This document shows positions 1-10,378 of a DNA stretch of 64,000 nt, piece by piece; positions within the stretch are counted from its first letter, which is position 1; every line of letters starts with the position of its first letter. The stretch is taken from contig JADJOV010000001.1 of assembly GCA_016713585.1 (NCBI GenBank), positions 186,001 to 250,000 on the forward strand, in the 5' to 3' direction. The notes under the pieces were generated by a model that was not told where the DNA came from, ran no database searches, and was given only the letters and a program-made list of their open reading frames with translations. Both the position numbers and the translations under genes were made by a program. This DNA comes from Bdellovibrionales bacterium (GTDB lineage Bacteria; Bdellovibrionota; Bdellovibrionia; Bdellovibrionales; Bdellovibrionaceae).

Positions 1-369
1 GGCGGCACGGGCGTCTAGTAGAATCGCATTTTTTCGATAGTTGAACAACGCGTACTGAGATTTGGCCTCGTTTTCGCGAACTTCTTTTTCCCTTTGGATT
101 TTGGTCGGGAAGGGAAGTTCCTGGGAAATCTCGATGCCGCTATTGGTGCCGCCGGCATCGTTCATCCTCATCAGGCCAATCATTGGGGGCGAGATGCGAA
201 CCCCTTTTGCGCGAGCATCAGCTTCGTTTGCCAATGACTTCTCAATTGCAAGATCAGGACTGTGAGTTTGAACGCGTTGGATAAAGTCGGGAAGTGTCAA
301 CACCTTTGCCCCATAGGCCGTCCCAAGGTGAGTCGTTAGCAACAGGCTTGTTATCAATAGTGGTCTCAT
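1..369 (-). CDS. TolC-family outer-membrane efflux protein, N-terminal part (cut by window edge)
   Basis: The reverse strand encodes a signal peptide (MRPLLITSLLLTTHLGTAYG) followed by the typical start of an outer membrane factor: LTLPDFIQRVQTHSPDLAI, then alanine-rich helix with ANEADARAKG and SQELPFPTKIQREKEV. These are the first coiled-coil helices of the TolC/CusC family, which form the outer-membrane duct of RND or ABC export pumps. About 123 codons lie in the window and the rest is to the left. The ATG at 369 is chosen because the signal peptide begins there. An AGGAG lies about 20 bases upstream, further than usual, so the exact start is uncertain. Metal or drug export is possible, but the partner genes are not visible. 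Confidence 0.75.
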   Translation of the reverse strand, partial: MRPLLITSLLLTTHLGTAYGAKVLTLPDFIQRVQTHSPDLAIEKSLANEADARAKGVRISPPMIGLMRMNDAGGTNSGIEISQELPFPTKIQREKEVRENEAKSQYALFNYRKNAILLDARAA

Positions 370-458
370 TCTTATGTTTACGATGGCGTCTCCTAGTTTG
401 TAACGAAAGATGAAAAAAATCGGATCCAGCTGTCAGATTTTGACCTATTAATAATCAA

Positions 459-1049
459 ATGTCACAATTGAACCAATTGCATCGTATGATAAGAATGAAG
501 GCAACTAAGTATGTTGAAAGAAGTTTCGAGTTTGCGAACAAATCTGATGAAGAGTTGATGTTGTTCTATCAATCTGGATCAGATCGAGCCTTTGATATTA
601 TCTATCAACGATATGGGGGTCGTATTCTAGGTTATCTGCGAAAGAGGACTAAGTCTGATGGTGGCGCGCAGGACCTGATGCAGGAGGTCTTCCTGAAGCT
701 TCATCGTTCTCGTAGTCAATACAAGGCTAATTTGCCCCTGGCGCCCTGGATCTTCTCAGTGACAAGGTCCGTGTTTCTTGATTCTTGCAAAAGAGTCTCA
801 AAGGAAGAGTCCACAACGCCTGAAGTCCTTGATGCCTTTGAATCCATCGCCGCGACATCTGTGAATGATCGTTCTGAGTTGATTGAGCTTTTGGAGGGTC
901 CCCAGAGACTAGCCGTTAGTCTACGTGTTTTCGAAGAGCAGGCATTTGAAGACATTGCGAAGCATCTTTCGACGACGCCTGAAAACGCTAGACAAGTTTT
1001 TAGTCGCGGGATTCGAAAACTCAGATCATTGGTTCAAGGAAAGGAGTAA
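459..1049 (+). CDS. ECF-type RNA polymerase sigma factor
   Basis: 196 residues, the usual size for an extracytoplasmic-function sigma factor. Region 2 (about residues 40-90) has YQRYGGRILGYLRKRT followed by AQDLMQEVFLKLHR, the core-binding and -10 recognition helices. Region 4 (about 135-190) has the helix-turn-helix EQAFEDIAKHLSTTPENARQ and ends in RGIRKLRSL. The first 25 or so residues are less typical, and an internal start is possible. It is followed after only four bases by a four-helix membrane protein, so the pair is probably co-transcribed and the second protein may act as its anti-sigma factor. The genes it controls cannot be read from this window. Confidence 0.88.
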   Translation: MSQLNQLHRMIRMKATKYVERSFEFANKSDEELMLFYQSGSDRAFDIIYQRYGGRILGYLRKRTKSDGGAQDLMQEVFLKLHRSRSQYKANLPLAPWIFSVTRSVFLDSCKRVSKEESTTPEVLDAFESIAATSVNDRSELIELLEGPQRLAVSLRVFEEQAFEDIAKHLSTTPENARQVFSRGIRKLRSLVQGKE

Positions 1050-1053
1050 TGCA

Positions 1054-1596
1054 GTGAATTCAAAAGAGCGAGAAGCCTTGATGAAAGAATTTGCTGAGTT
1101 TTCCCAATCTCCTTCAGCCGGAATCGAGTCTTCGATTGCTCATTCCCATTTATTTGAGGGGATTAAGGGGCGACTCTTTCCCAACCCATGGAAGGTTTTC
1201 GGAAAGATTGCCCTGATCCATGGGGTCGTTGGATTTTTGTCTTTGGGAATTTGCAATCAGTTTGGACTTAACCCTTTCAACGTGAGCTATTCGTTGGCTG
1301 ATTTTTTTATGAAAACAGCGGGTCATAGTTTTTGTATGGTGGCCTGCGGAGTTCTCTTTCTTGCGACAACTTATTTTTTTTCAAATCTTTTTCTAACGTT
1401 AGAGGAACTTGAAAGCGTTCGAAGGTATGAGTGGCTCCAGCTTGGGACGCTCACATTGGCCTCGTTGGGTGGTTTCTATTTCTTAGGAGCCGAATTGGTT
1501 GGGGTCTTTGTCGGATTTTGGCTTCTTGGCGCCCTGATTGGTGGGGTGATTTCAATTGAAGGAAGTCTTTTCTTGAGAAAAATATTTTCTGCTTAG
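1054..1596 (+). CDS. four-helix membrane protein, candidate anti-sigma factor
   Basis: 180 residues. I use the GTG at 1054, just after the sigma-factor stop, with AAGGAG eight bases before it; the frame stays open further upstream but overlaps the sigma gene. The first 45 residues are cytosolic and charged. Then come four hydrophobic helices: IALIHGVVGFLSLGICNQFG, one around FCMVACGVLFLATTYFF, one around LTLASLGGFYFLG, and one around VGVFVGFWLLGALIGGVI. No zinc-finger anti-sigma motif is visible. A role as membrane-bound partner of the sigma factor rests only on position, because sigma genes of this class are usually followed by their inhibitor. Confidence 0.7.
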   Translation: MNSKEREALMKEFAEFSQSPSAGIESSIAHSHLFEGIKGRLFPNPWKVFGKIALIHGVVGFLSLGICNQFGLNPFNVSYSLADFFMKTAGHSFCMVACGVLFLATTYFFSNLFLTLEELESVRRYEWLQLGTLTLASLGGFYFLGAELVGVFVGFWLLGALIGGVISIEGSLFLRKIFSA

Positions 1597-1748
1597 TCTA
1601 AATAAATTCAGTTCATTCACCCACTGGGAGCTGATTCTAAGTTCCCTTGGCCTGTCTTGTGCAGAAGGCTATTTGAGGAGTCCGTTTCGTTGACAGGACT
1701 CGAGTTCTGGGCGCAAAACGACTCCGTTTAGAATCAAGGGTGAGCGTT

Positions 1749-2672
1749 ATGAATACGAATGTCAGACATAAGAAATTGTTTAGTATGGAAAGGTTTGTAA
1801 GGTTTTTTACAGATTCGATTCGTCTGATTTCTTTTGTTGTATTTGGATTCTTCTATGGATTTTTTTTCAATTCTGTTCTGGCTCAGGATTCTCAGGTCGC
1901 TCAATCTGTGGCACCGCTTGTTGCCGATGGGTCTGCTGAAAAGTCGAAATTCCAAACAACAATTGCTTTAGATTACGAAACCCTAGTTGCGAATGAAGCC
2001 AATCAAGACAAAAGAGTTGACTTGAATCTGACCATTAATCCTGCATACAGTCTCACTTCAAAAATGCGCCTTGTTGCCAAAACAATTGTGACTCAACATC
2101 AGCTCAACAAGCCATCTTCGAACAAATTTGAAACCGAGGTAACTGATACACTGATCAGCTTGATTGGCACAAGTTTAGAATTTCCTGGTCCAACTAAAAT
2201 CGCCCATGGCTTGACGGTCATTGTTCCGACCAATAAAACAAGCGCCACAGTTAACCGACTGAAGGGTGCCATTCGAGTGAATAATGGGTTCGACACAGAT
2301 TGGAATTCGGTTAGTGTCGTCTATCGACTCGGCGTCCAGCGAAATTTTCACGAGTATAATGTCAGCGCTGTAGGTTCGCCTAATATTGAGTGGGCCCTCA
2401 GAAATGTATTGGAACTGACTTATGAGTTTTCAGAGAAGGCGTCCGCTAAGTTCTCAGGGCTCTACATTCAAGGGAGAACGTATGGAGGATTCGAAAAGGC
2501 GACCTACCTTTCGGATATTTCCCTTACATATAGTTATACCAGATCTTTCGGTTTAACCGGTGGGTTTTCGAACGAGGGCTCGGCCCTTGCTGCCAATGGT
2601 GTGGATTCAAATCTTAAGTTTTATGACGACAAGGCTTCCGCCTGGAAAGTTGGAGTTGAAGTTGTCTTTTAG
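1749..2672 (+). CDS. predicted outer-membrane beta-barrel protein
   Basis: About 307 residues from the ATG at 1749; a GTG at 1740 is the alternative. A long signal sequence ends near FFFNSVLAQDSQ. The mature part alternates polar and hydrophobic residues in short amphipathic strands (for example SAKFSGLYIQGRTYGG and SDISLTYSYTRSFGLTGG). It ends in GVEVVF, and the terminal phenylalanine is the classic beta-barrel assembly signal. No catalytic motif is visible, and the family is not recognised beyond outer-membrane protein. It stands alone, with about 150 bases upstream. Confidence 0.7.
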   Translation: MNTNVRHKKLFSMERFVRFFTDSIRLISFVVFGFFYGFFFNSVLAQDSQVAQSVAPLVADGSAEKSKFQTTIALDYETLVANEANQDKRVDLNLTINPAYSLTSKMRLVAKTIVTQHQLNKPSSNKFETEVTDTLISLIGTSLEFPGPTKIAHGLTVIVPTNKTSATVNRLKGAIRVNNGFDTDWNSVSVVYRLGVQRNFHEYNVSAVGSPNIEWALRNVLELTYEFSEKASAKFSGLYIQGRTYGGFEKATYLSDISLTYSYTRSFGLTGGFSNEGSALAANGVDSNLKFYDDKASAWKVGVEVVF

Positions 2673-2744
2673 TCTTTATCTTTTGAAGTTACTGAGAAGT
2701 TCTTGAGAAGCTATTGAGATTTTGTAAGAAAAAGGGAGAGGTCC

Positions 2745-5700
2745 ATGAATGAAATTTTATTTGTAAGAAGATTGGCAAGGGGTGGTCAGCTGGCGAGTTC
2801 ATTCTTGGTAATCATTTTGGTAGGATGTACTAAGACCATTCCTCCAAAAGAGGTAACTAAGCTTGGAAACCACGGATAAAAACTCAGTCAGCTTAGGGGT
2901 TGACTATATTATGGCTGCCTCGCAAGGCCAAGGGAGTCGAACCTCACCAGACTCGTTTCCATATTTTTTGGCGAGAACAAACGAGTACAACTTCGCTTCA
3001 CGAAAGAAGCGCTGATTATTGAGGAAAAAGAGAAAGACGTCCGTTTCGTAGGGAATTCGACCAACGATAAAACCGTCCTTCAAATTCCAGTGGAACATTT
3101 GGACTACCGTTGTGCTCAAGATAGATTTGGTGAGTGTACCGGACAAGAGGAAGTGAATACTGAAATCCCTTGGGAAAAGAAGGGATTTTTCAAACTGAAG
3201 GCTGAAAATTTTAAGGCCGCTCAAATCGAGGCGCTGCCAATGGCCGGAGATCCCTGTTATGAAGAGGTTTCTTCACAGGTTGTTGGAGTTCCAGAAATCA
3301 GTCCTGAAGCCATTAACTTTGAAATTGAGAAAACCTTTGTCGAGTCCTGTGCTGCCCGGGACTTGTCTGAAACCAATGTGAAGGCTCGATATCATTACTC
3401 ATTGGTTCGTGCCGACACCGTTTTGACACCAGGATTCTTGACTGTAAACTACCCAGAAACTGATCAAAACAAATTTGGATTCTTTAGCACAGAGAGATAT
3501 GAAAGAGACACTGACCTCAGTGAGACCGAGAGCGGTAAAAAGACTATTATGAATCACTGGAGCCCTGATCGCACTCGACTAGATTTCCATCTTTCTGATG
3601 AGTTTGCGAAACCCGAGAATGCTCTCATCAAAGACTTGACCTATAAGACTGTCGCAAATCTGAATTTGGGTCTGAGCAAGGCCGGAGCAAAGTTTCGAAT
3701 GCACCTTCACGAACCTTCCGGGAAGAAGCCAGGCGATATTCGAAATTCAATGATTGTATTGGTCGAAGACCCCTTGGCATCTTCAATCATTGGCTATGGA
3801 CCGCAAACTGAGGATCCAAAGACCGGAGAAATTTTTTCGGCCCGCACAACAATGTTCCTCGGGACTATAAAGTCCTTTATTAAATACACCTATGAGGACA
3901 TTGTTCGAGCAAAGCGAGCTCAGGCATTGGCAAAGAAGTCTGAACCCCCGACTGGTTCGTCCGATGGTGGCACATCCGATGGGAATCAGGGAAATCATGT
4001 TGAAAAATCCCACGTGGAATTTGAAAAGGCCCTCAATATTTCCGAGGGTCGAATGTCAAAGGCACGTCAGGAACCAAGTTCGGAGGCCTTTCTCAGTTCG
4101 GTCATTAATGCGAGTCGAGTGGCGAGTCCCCTGACTTTGGCAGAGGACAAGGTGTCCCCTGTGCTGATGAAGAATCAAATGTCTCGATTGTTTGTGGATC
4201 CAGCTAGAGAAACAGATCAGGCCATACAAGCACAGTTCGTTGGGCATGAGGCTTCAAACATAATTCCCAATTACATTGAAGCTTCAGAAGCAACAACCCC
4301 TGCAGTCAGTGCTGTCAAAAAGGCGGCACTGCAAAGATTAAACTATCTGAACAATGTCAAAAATTGCGCCTTCAGCCCACCCTATGGTCAGTTGTCTCAT
4401 TCTTTTGAGCTGAAATTGGCTGAATTGCTTCCGGGTGGGTCCGAGGAGTTAAAGCCTTGGGAAAAGCTTTCTGCAGCTGAAAAGGAAAAAGTCATTGAGG
4501 TCCTCCTTCCTGATGTATGGGTGGGGACTCTAATTCATGAGCTCGGGGCACAACTTGGGACTTCGACATAATTTTGAGGCCTCTGAGGACGGGGCGAATT
4601 TCTACTCAGCTGAACAGATTCAGGCCTTGAATGCTGAAGTTGGGGTCAGCGGTTATGCTCAACAAAATCAGGCCCATGCCAATTCAGTCATGGAATACAT
4701 TGATGATCTGAAAGCTTTGAAGCATCTCGGAGCCTATGATATCGAAGCACTAGAACGTAGGAGTCAGTCCCGGATGCCGACGCCACGATGTTGGAGTTAC
4801 CATGGTTGAGATCGTCACGAACTTGATTGAATCCTATCATGCGGCCTACGAATATAGGAACTTTCGTCGGGATCGTGCTGATTTTAGTCTTATCGGTGAT
4901 ATTGCCTACGCGAGCAGAATCGGACAGGTATTTTCTGAGATTCGCCTCATGCTAGAGGCTGTGGAGAGAATGACCAATCGTGGTTATCCCTATTCGGATG
5001 AACGATGGCTAACCAACAAATACTTGGCAGACCTGCGGGCTGCAGCGAAGATGGGTGGCGAGTTTTTCCTAAAAGTCATCAGTATTCCTGATAAGGTTTG
5101 CTACTTTGAGAGTTTGGACCCATTGAAACCGGGATTGATTCCAAAGCCGTTGAGAGCGTTTGGCATGCCCACATGTGAGTCCGTTAACCCAAAAGAGTAT
5201 GAAGGCTTTGAAAGCACTCAGCTTTACGCTCAATCAGGGCGGCTTTTTAATTCCGTTAAGGATCCAAACAGTTCAAATTATTATGCGGACCAAATTGATG
5301 TCAGAGGCTACTGGCTTGATCAGTTGATGGCTGTTCGTTACCTCCTGTATCGTCAGGTTGGAAATTCGTCTTTAGACAAAGAGGGTGATAACTATTTGGA
5401 CCTGCCAGAGTTAAGAGGACCTATTTTGAAGACGCTGACAGAGTTATCTCTCAATAGACTTATGGCTCCGACTGAAGTTGAATTTATGGATGGTTCTAAA
5501 ATGACTCTTCCACTCTCCGTTGACTCCATTTGGATGAGACGCGTGGAAAAACCCATTCATCCGATTGTTGCACGGCGGTTGGGGGTTCCGAATCGGCCCT
5601 TTTATCTCACAGAGTATTTTAATCAATTTATTGCCCATCAATTGACTAATTTTACCGACAAAGAGAGTCTTGAGAAAATGACGGCCGAGCTTTTTAAGGT

Positions 5701-6163
5701 TGCAGTTTTTGATAATCGAACTGCGAACTTGAAGGGCACTGTAGGTTCGAATCAAAAATACCTAGATGTTGGAACCCAAAGGTTTGTCGCGGCCCCTGAA
5801 AATGCGATTGCACAGGAGCTGATTAGATCTGCCGAAGAATTCAGAACTCAAATTGTACTAGTCAAAGCCCTCGGGATCGACGTGATCAAAAAGGCGGTTG
5901 AAATGCTTACCGAGGCTGAAATCGTGACCCTTCCGCTGGATCAGAAGATTGTTCAGATGGAGAAGCTCGCTAGTCAATTGAATCTGACAGCTCCAAACCG
6001 CAAGAATTTGCGTCAACTTGCCGGCTTGCCGAATGCGAGGATTACTGATTTGGCTGACCAGGGTCTTCTTACTAAGCTGGCGACAGAATCGGAGGCGGAA
6101 TTGCTAAATCAAGATTCTAATGTGGAGCTACTCAGGATGCTTCCTAACTCGGTGGCGAATTGA
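2745..6163 (+). pseudogene. secreted zinc metalloprotease lipoprotein, interrupted by four frameshifts
   Basis: The gene starts at ATG 2745 after AAGGGAGAGG with a lipoprotein signal ending LVIILVGC. The reading frame then breaks near 2860-2877, again in a T6 run near 2964-2969, inside the zinc motif at 4541-4552, and near 4790-4805. If one G is removed from the GGGG at 4544-4547 the sequence reads HELGHNLGLRHNFEAS. This is the HExxHxxGxxH metzincin-type zinc site of the large bacterial zinc-dependent metalloprotease family (DUF4953/DUF5117-like). The later fragment (4802-6163) is the usual long C-terminal region. The encoded protein would be about 1,130 residues, outside the cytoplasm. The T6 and G4 lesions are homopolymer shifts and may be sequencing errors. 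Confidence 0.75.
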
Positions 6164-6244
6164 ATCTGAAAGCCTAAGTCGTAGGCTTCACGATCATCAT
6201 CAAGTAGATGTCAAAAACAAAATGAGGCGTTGGAAATCGACGCC

Positions 6245-7321
6245 TCATTTTACGTTCTCGAAACCCGACATATATCGCCTGTCGATCCAATTTTTGATTC
6301 GAAGTGGCCACTTTCCTTCGAAACTAAAATTTCCCCATACAAGACGAGCCGAATCTTCGCCGGCGATTAGGATATTGAGTTGCTTTGCCGGAATTCTAAA
6401 ATTTGACGGCTCCAAATCATTAAGAGCATCTTTTATATTCTGAACAAGGTGTCGCCCTTGATGCACGGCTATGACCCCGGATCTAGGAAGGTGTGGGTGA
6501 TCAATCATTTCAGTTGCATCGCCGGCAGCGAAGATATTTGCTGACAATCGAAGTTTAGAATCCACTTTGCCGAAAAGCAACTTTGAAGGCTGAGTGGGTG
6601 TCACTATAAAAATGAAATTGAACTCCAAATTGACATCATGGCTTAGCTTGAGGGCCTTTTGATGAATGTGATTCACAGGTTCATTGAGATGAACTTTGAT
6701 TCCTCTTCTTAAAAGAGACAGTCGAATCTGCTCTGAAATTTTTTGAGGATAACTCTCACAGAGCCTTGAGCTCTTACATATCAAGTGAACTTCGCCTGTT
6801 TTTGCTTGATTCTTGTTAAGTCTTATTCGTAAAGCGGCGGCAACCTCAACGGCTGCGGCTCCACCGCCAACAACCAAGAAGCGTGGATTTACACAGGCGT
6901 TGCAAATTCTTTGAACCTCACGCCACTTTGGCATAAACTCGTCAAATGGGCGCAGGTAGATATTAGTGAAGGGCGTATCCGATGGTATACTTGTCGGAGT
7001 TCCTCCAATATTGATCGAAAGCAAATCAAAATTAATCTTTTTGCCTGACTTTAGAGAAACAGTTTTGCTTACTTGATCCAAAGACTCAACTTCATCCTGT
7101 ATAAATTTGAATCCCTTCAGCTCTGCAAAATCAGCGGAGTTGATTGCCAAATCTTCGTCCTTGATCTCGCTAGTGATAAGACGCGGGATTAGGCCCGAAT
7201 AGTATGTCTGGCGACTTGGAGATACGAGAAAGAAGCGATGTTTCGCAATCTCTTCAGTTGTCAGTGCCTTAAGGATTTCTAAGTGGGCGTGGCCACTTCC
7301 AAGTAGAACGACGTTCTTCAA
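6245..7321 (-). CDS. FAD/NAD(P)-dependent pyridine nucleotide-disulfide oxidoreductase (SelD-N-terminal-like family)
   Basis: 358 residues. The FAD-binding glycine motif is at the very N-terminus (LLGSGHAHLEILKAL), the NAD(P)-binding motif sits mid-protein (FLVVGGGAAAVEVAAAL), and the second FAD motif is IFAAGDATEM near residue 270. The GHAH start, the PRSGVIAVHQGRHLVQNI segment and the closing WKxxIDRRxM-like end (WPLRIKNWIDRRYM) match the family also found fused to the N-terminus of selenophosphate synthetase. Related proteins include type II NADH dehydrogenases. No selD gene is next to it, and the substrate is unknown. It ends convergently with the broken metalloprotease gene. Confidence 0.82.
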   Translation of the reverse strand: MKNVVLLGSGHAHLEILKALTTEEIAKHRFFLVSPSRQTYYSGLIPRLITSEIKDEDLAINSADFAELKGFKFIQDEVESLDQVSKTVSLKSGKKINFDLLSINIGGTPTSIPSDTPFTNIYLRPFDEFMPKWREVQRICNACVNPRFLVVGGGAAAVEVAAALRIRLNKNQAKTGEVHLICKSSRLCESYPQKISEQIRLSLLRRGIKVHLNEPVNHIHQKALKLSHDVNLEFNFIFIVTPTQPSKLLFGKVDSKLRLSANIFAAGDATEMIDHPHLPRSGVIAVHQGRHLVQNIKDALNDLEPSNFRIPAKQLNILIAGEDSARLVWGNFSFEGKWPLRIKNWIDRRYMSGFENVK

Positions 7322-7458
7322 ATAGATTGTCCTCCGGTCCGTTTAATCTGCAATCCCAGCAACATGTTTACATACTAACAAGATCGAGGCAAAGGGTAGG
7401 TTTTATCAGGAGCTCTTGACCGCTCAATTCGAAAACGTTATATCAACTGCGAATAGGC

Positions 7459-8208
7459 CTATTCCAAACCCAAGAATTTCTTGAGTTGAGGAAGGCGTTC
7501 TCTGCTGACCGGTACCTGGGACTGACCCTTGTCATTCAAGATTGCCGTGAACTTTCGATCTCCCTCTCGCTTTAGCTCCTTGAGGTATCGGACATTCAGT
7601 GCTGCGCCTCTGTGCACTCTAATAAAAACGCTGGGATCGATCCTGGCAATAATTGCTTCTAAAGAATCATCACATAGGAGTTCGCGTCCATCGACGATGA
7701 GGGAAGTATAATGGTCTTTTGCCACTGCAACAGAAATGGTACTTGGATCAAATACCTCGTACTTTACACCAATTTTGACTGCCAGCCTTGTTGGATACCT
7801 ACTGTTCTGAAGTTTAGTCAGTAGAGTCTCTAACGAACCTTTCATAGGCTTTGAAAGCGACCTGCGCATCTTTTCAATCGCAAAGTCTAAGCGTGCTGTA
7901 TTGATGGGTTTTACCAGGTAGTCAATTGCACTTGATTCAAACGCATCAAGCGCGTGCTCATCGTAAGCAGTTACGAAAATAACTGGCGGCCCCTGAACGC
8001 CCAAAGTCTTGGCAACTTCCAAACCATTTAGTTCAGGCATATCAATATCCAAAAAGACGAGGTCTGGTCTTTTCTCTTCAATAATCGAGAGCGCACTCAG
8101 GCCATCATATGCTTCGCCGACAACATTTAAGTCATTATATGACTTCAGAAGTTTTTTGAGTCGGTCAACGGCTGGCTTTTCATCGTCTACAAGGACAGCT
8201 CTAATCAC
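7459..8208 (-). CDS. LytTR-family response regulator
   Basis: 249 residues. The receiver domain (1-120) has the acidic pair D8 D9, phospho-acceptor D54 in DLVFLDIDMPELNG, T/K switch residues (VTAYDEHAL and VKP). The C-terminal LytTR DNA-binding domain (about 150-245) has KDHYTSLIVDGRELL and FIRVHRGAALNVRYLKEL, typical of LytR/AlgR regulators that bind repeated sites as dimers. It overlaps the upstream histidine kinase gene by eight bases, so the two form a co-translated two-component pair. Target promoters are not evident here. Confidence 0.93.
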   Translation of the reverse strand: MIRAVLVDDEKPAVDRLKKLLKSYNDLNVVGEAYDGLSALSIIEEKRPDLVFLDIDMPELNGLEVAKTLGVQGPPVIFVTAYDEHALDAFESSAIDYLVKPINTARLDFAIEKMRRSLSKPMKGSLETLLTKLQNSRYPTRLAVKIGVKYEVFDPSTISVAVAKDHYTSLIVDGRELLCDDSLEAIIARIDPSVFIRVHRGAALNVRYLKELKREGDRKFTAILNDKGQSQVPVSRERLPQLKKFLGLE

Positions 8209-9330
8209 AGGAGACCGCCTTTAAGGGTATTTGAATAGAGGCCGTGGTTTCGTTATTTTTATTGCGCGAGAATGTGAATTTTGATTCCCTACCATACTTC
8301 AGTTTGATTCTGGATTCACAGTTGGAAAGTCCTGTCCCTGTTCCAGTCGAGGATTTGTCAAAGTCGATTCCAATGCCATTGTCAGTGATTTTGATAGTAA
8401 AATCATTTCCATCTTTTTTGACTTCTACGGAGACAGTGCCGCCTTCCTTCTTTGGTGATAATCCATGTTTAATAGCGTTTTCAACCAATGGCTGCAGTAA
8501 CAGAACAGGAATTTTTATTCTCTTCGGATCTAAAGACGGTTCGACGAAAATTTTGTATTCAACCCGAGGTCCAAAACGTCGTTGCTCAATTTCAAGGTAT
8601 GATTTGCATAGAAGCAATTCGTTCTCTAAGGTGTGCATATCGCCTTTTGCAGATTTCAATACCCCTCGGTAGAGTTCGGAGAGTTGGACAACCATGTCCT
8701 CTGCGGATTTGGGATCGCTTGTGATCGTCGATGCTATCGTATTTAACGAATTAAAAAGTAGATGGGGATTCATCTGCGCTGTCAATGCCGATACCTGTGC
8801 TTTCAGTTTTTCATTTTCTAAGGTGCGAAATTTCAGCTCGGCAGCCTGTTTTTCTGCTTTTGATTCTCGAATGACTCTAAAAAGAGTGAACAGTCCTGAA
8901 ACCATGATTCCAAAAATAACTCCTGAACTGTAATCATTGAAACTTGGAGGATCGTAAGAGTATCCAATGGCTTCGCTGAATTCTGATGCCAAAATAAATC
9001 CCAAATACAATCCAGGCAATAGAAATGGGAACGAGATTAACACGCCCCAGAGGTAACCGGCTTTATTCGTTTCCTGAACGCGTTTAGCTCGATAGGAGTT
9101 GTAGAGGTAACTAACCAGCAATGATCCAAAAAACAGAATGATGCCACAGTGCTGGCAATGATCATCGAAATGGCAAATCTTCTTGGCAAATTATCGATTC
9201 CGCCGAATCCAAAGATAAAGAGGATTGTAACGACAGGACACCAAATGAGGACAATCCTCAAATAATTCCTGAGGTTGTCTTTGAAGCTGTAGCTGCTTGA
9301 TAATGCGAAAAGTCGTTTGAAGTTACCCAT
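8201..9330 (-). CDS. LytS-like membrane sensor histidine kinase (frameshifted in this sequence)
   Basis: Two reading frames join into one kinase of about 376 residues. The N-terminal piece (from 9330) has hydrophobic helices around IVLIWCPVVTILFIFGFG and FAISMIIASTVAS. The second piece continues with more membrane helices, a linker coiled coil (ESKAEKQAAELKFRTLENEK) and the His_kinase domain QMNPHLLFNSLNTIAS with the phospho-accepting histidine. An HATPase domain follows (LLLQPLVENAIKHGL as N box, ITDNGIGI as G1). The shift lies near 9126-9135 in a T6 run; one extra T restores a continuous helix. The partner is the LytTR regulator immediately downstream. Confidence 0.85.
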
Positions 9331-9390
9331 AGTTAGTCCTTATAAAAAGGTATCACCGTCTTATAGCAATACCCTAAGTTGTTCAATGAA

Positions 9391-9852
9391 CTAGAGACCC
9401 TTTTCTTGCCTTTTGTGGAGCTTTTCGCGAAAAAAGCGAAGTGCTTTCCCATCTTGGAGCTCTGTGCGCAGCAACCGCATGTCCACCGAGCCATCCATGA
9501 CAATGGTTGTGCTATACGATTTTCCTGTAGTGTCTTCGACATAGGATATGCAAAGACCTTCGCCGAAGCAGTGACCTCCGCCATCGCCATTATCACATTT
9601 AGATTGCCACCCATCGTGGCTTGTTTCAGTCATTAGGCATTGGTGTCTTTGAACGCTCCCATCAGGCAAAGTGACAGTTATATTGCTTCGAATCTGAGAT
9701 CCATTTTTGGCATTCACTACGACAAGATCATATTTACCAGTTTCCTTCCCCTGAAGATCAAATAGTGCCCCAGGTCCTTCCCAGATGTCAGTGCTTCCGG
9801 CAAATGTGCGCTGTGATGCGATCAGGGCAATTGCGAATAATAGTTTCTTCAT
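9391..9852 (-). CDS. small secreted protein of unknown function
   Basis: 153 residues starting at ATG 9852, preceded by AAGGAGAAACAG, and beginning with the signal peptide MKKLLFAIALIASQRTFAG. The mature protein contains a central strand-rich part (GKYDLVVVNAKNGSQIRSNI) and four cysteines (HQC, SKCDNGDGGGHC, GLC) that could form disulfides in the periplasm or outside the cell. The C-terminus is basic and helical. I do not recognise the family. A longer frame upstream of 9852 exists but lacks a ribosome site, so I exclude it. Confidence 0.7.
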   Translation of the reverse strand: MKKLLFAIALIASQRTFAGSTDIWEGPGALFDLQGKETGKYDLVVVNAKNGSQIRSNITVTLPDGSVQRHQCLMTETSHDGWQSKCDNGDGGGHCFGEGLCISYVEDTTGKSYSTTIVMDGSVDMRLLRTELQDGKALRFFREKLHKRQEKGL

Positions 9853-10142
9853 TTCTGTTTCTCCTTGTTTTGTCCGACACCATGTCGAACTCATGTAAAG
9901 AGAAATACGGCAAAAAAGCTGTCAGAAATAGGGGCATTACCCGAACTGCCGATTGAGGCGACTGAAAGGACGATTCATTGAACGCATGACGTCATAGAAT
10001 AGAAGGACCTAGACCGCTTCTGAATATTGCCAAGAGTTCGTCAACCTATCCGTGAATCAACAAAGTTATCCTGAAGTGGATGCCCCCGCTGAACTCCCCG
10101 TCCCCTGGGCGAAATGACAACATATAGAGCTAATTGTTCTCC

Positions 10143-10334
10143 TTAGACAAATTCTCTAATTGCAAAATACTGAGAATTTTCTGATAATGATTCTATCAAC
10201 CACACGAAGGAGGACATTATGATTGCCACGACAAATATCGCAAAGATGATGTGCTCTGGTGTTTTGGCACTCTGATCAGAGCCGCCTTCTTTTCCGAAAG
10301 ACAATTCAAAAAATAAAAGTATCAGAGTGCTCAT
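10143..10334 (-). CDS. possible small membrane protein, head-to-head with rsgA
   Basis: 63 residues from an internal ATG at 10334. There is a possible signal or anchor at the start (MSTLILLFFELSFG), a polar stretch (KEGGSDQSAKTPE) and a clear hydrophobic helix (HIIFAIFVVAIIMSSFVWLI). The two hydrophobic segments make a random reading frame less likely, but there is no good ribosome site and no recognised family. It is divergent from rsgA, with only about 45 bases between the starts. Confidence 0.35.
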   Translation of the reverse strand: MSTLILLFFELSFGKEGGSDQSAKTPEHIIFAIFVVAIIMSSFVWLIESLSENSQYFAIREFV

Positions 10335-10378
10335 TATTTTTAACTCAGGCATAGGCCCTGATTTAGTTGGAGTACAAA

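Noticed and set aside
62..265. Forward-strand open frame at the left edge
   Set aside because: It is the shadow of the reverse-strand TolC-family gene, which has a signal peptide and recognisable family sequence.
925..1053. Extension of the membrane-protein frame back into the sigma-factor gene
   Set aside because: No ribosome site in the overlap; the GTG at 1054 directly after AAGGAG explains translation better.
4537..4809. A separate small gene between the metalloprotease fragments
   Set aside because: It holds the second half of the zinc-binding motif and continues the metalloprotease in a shifted frame.
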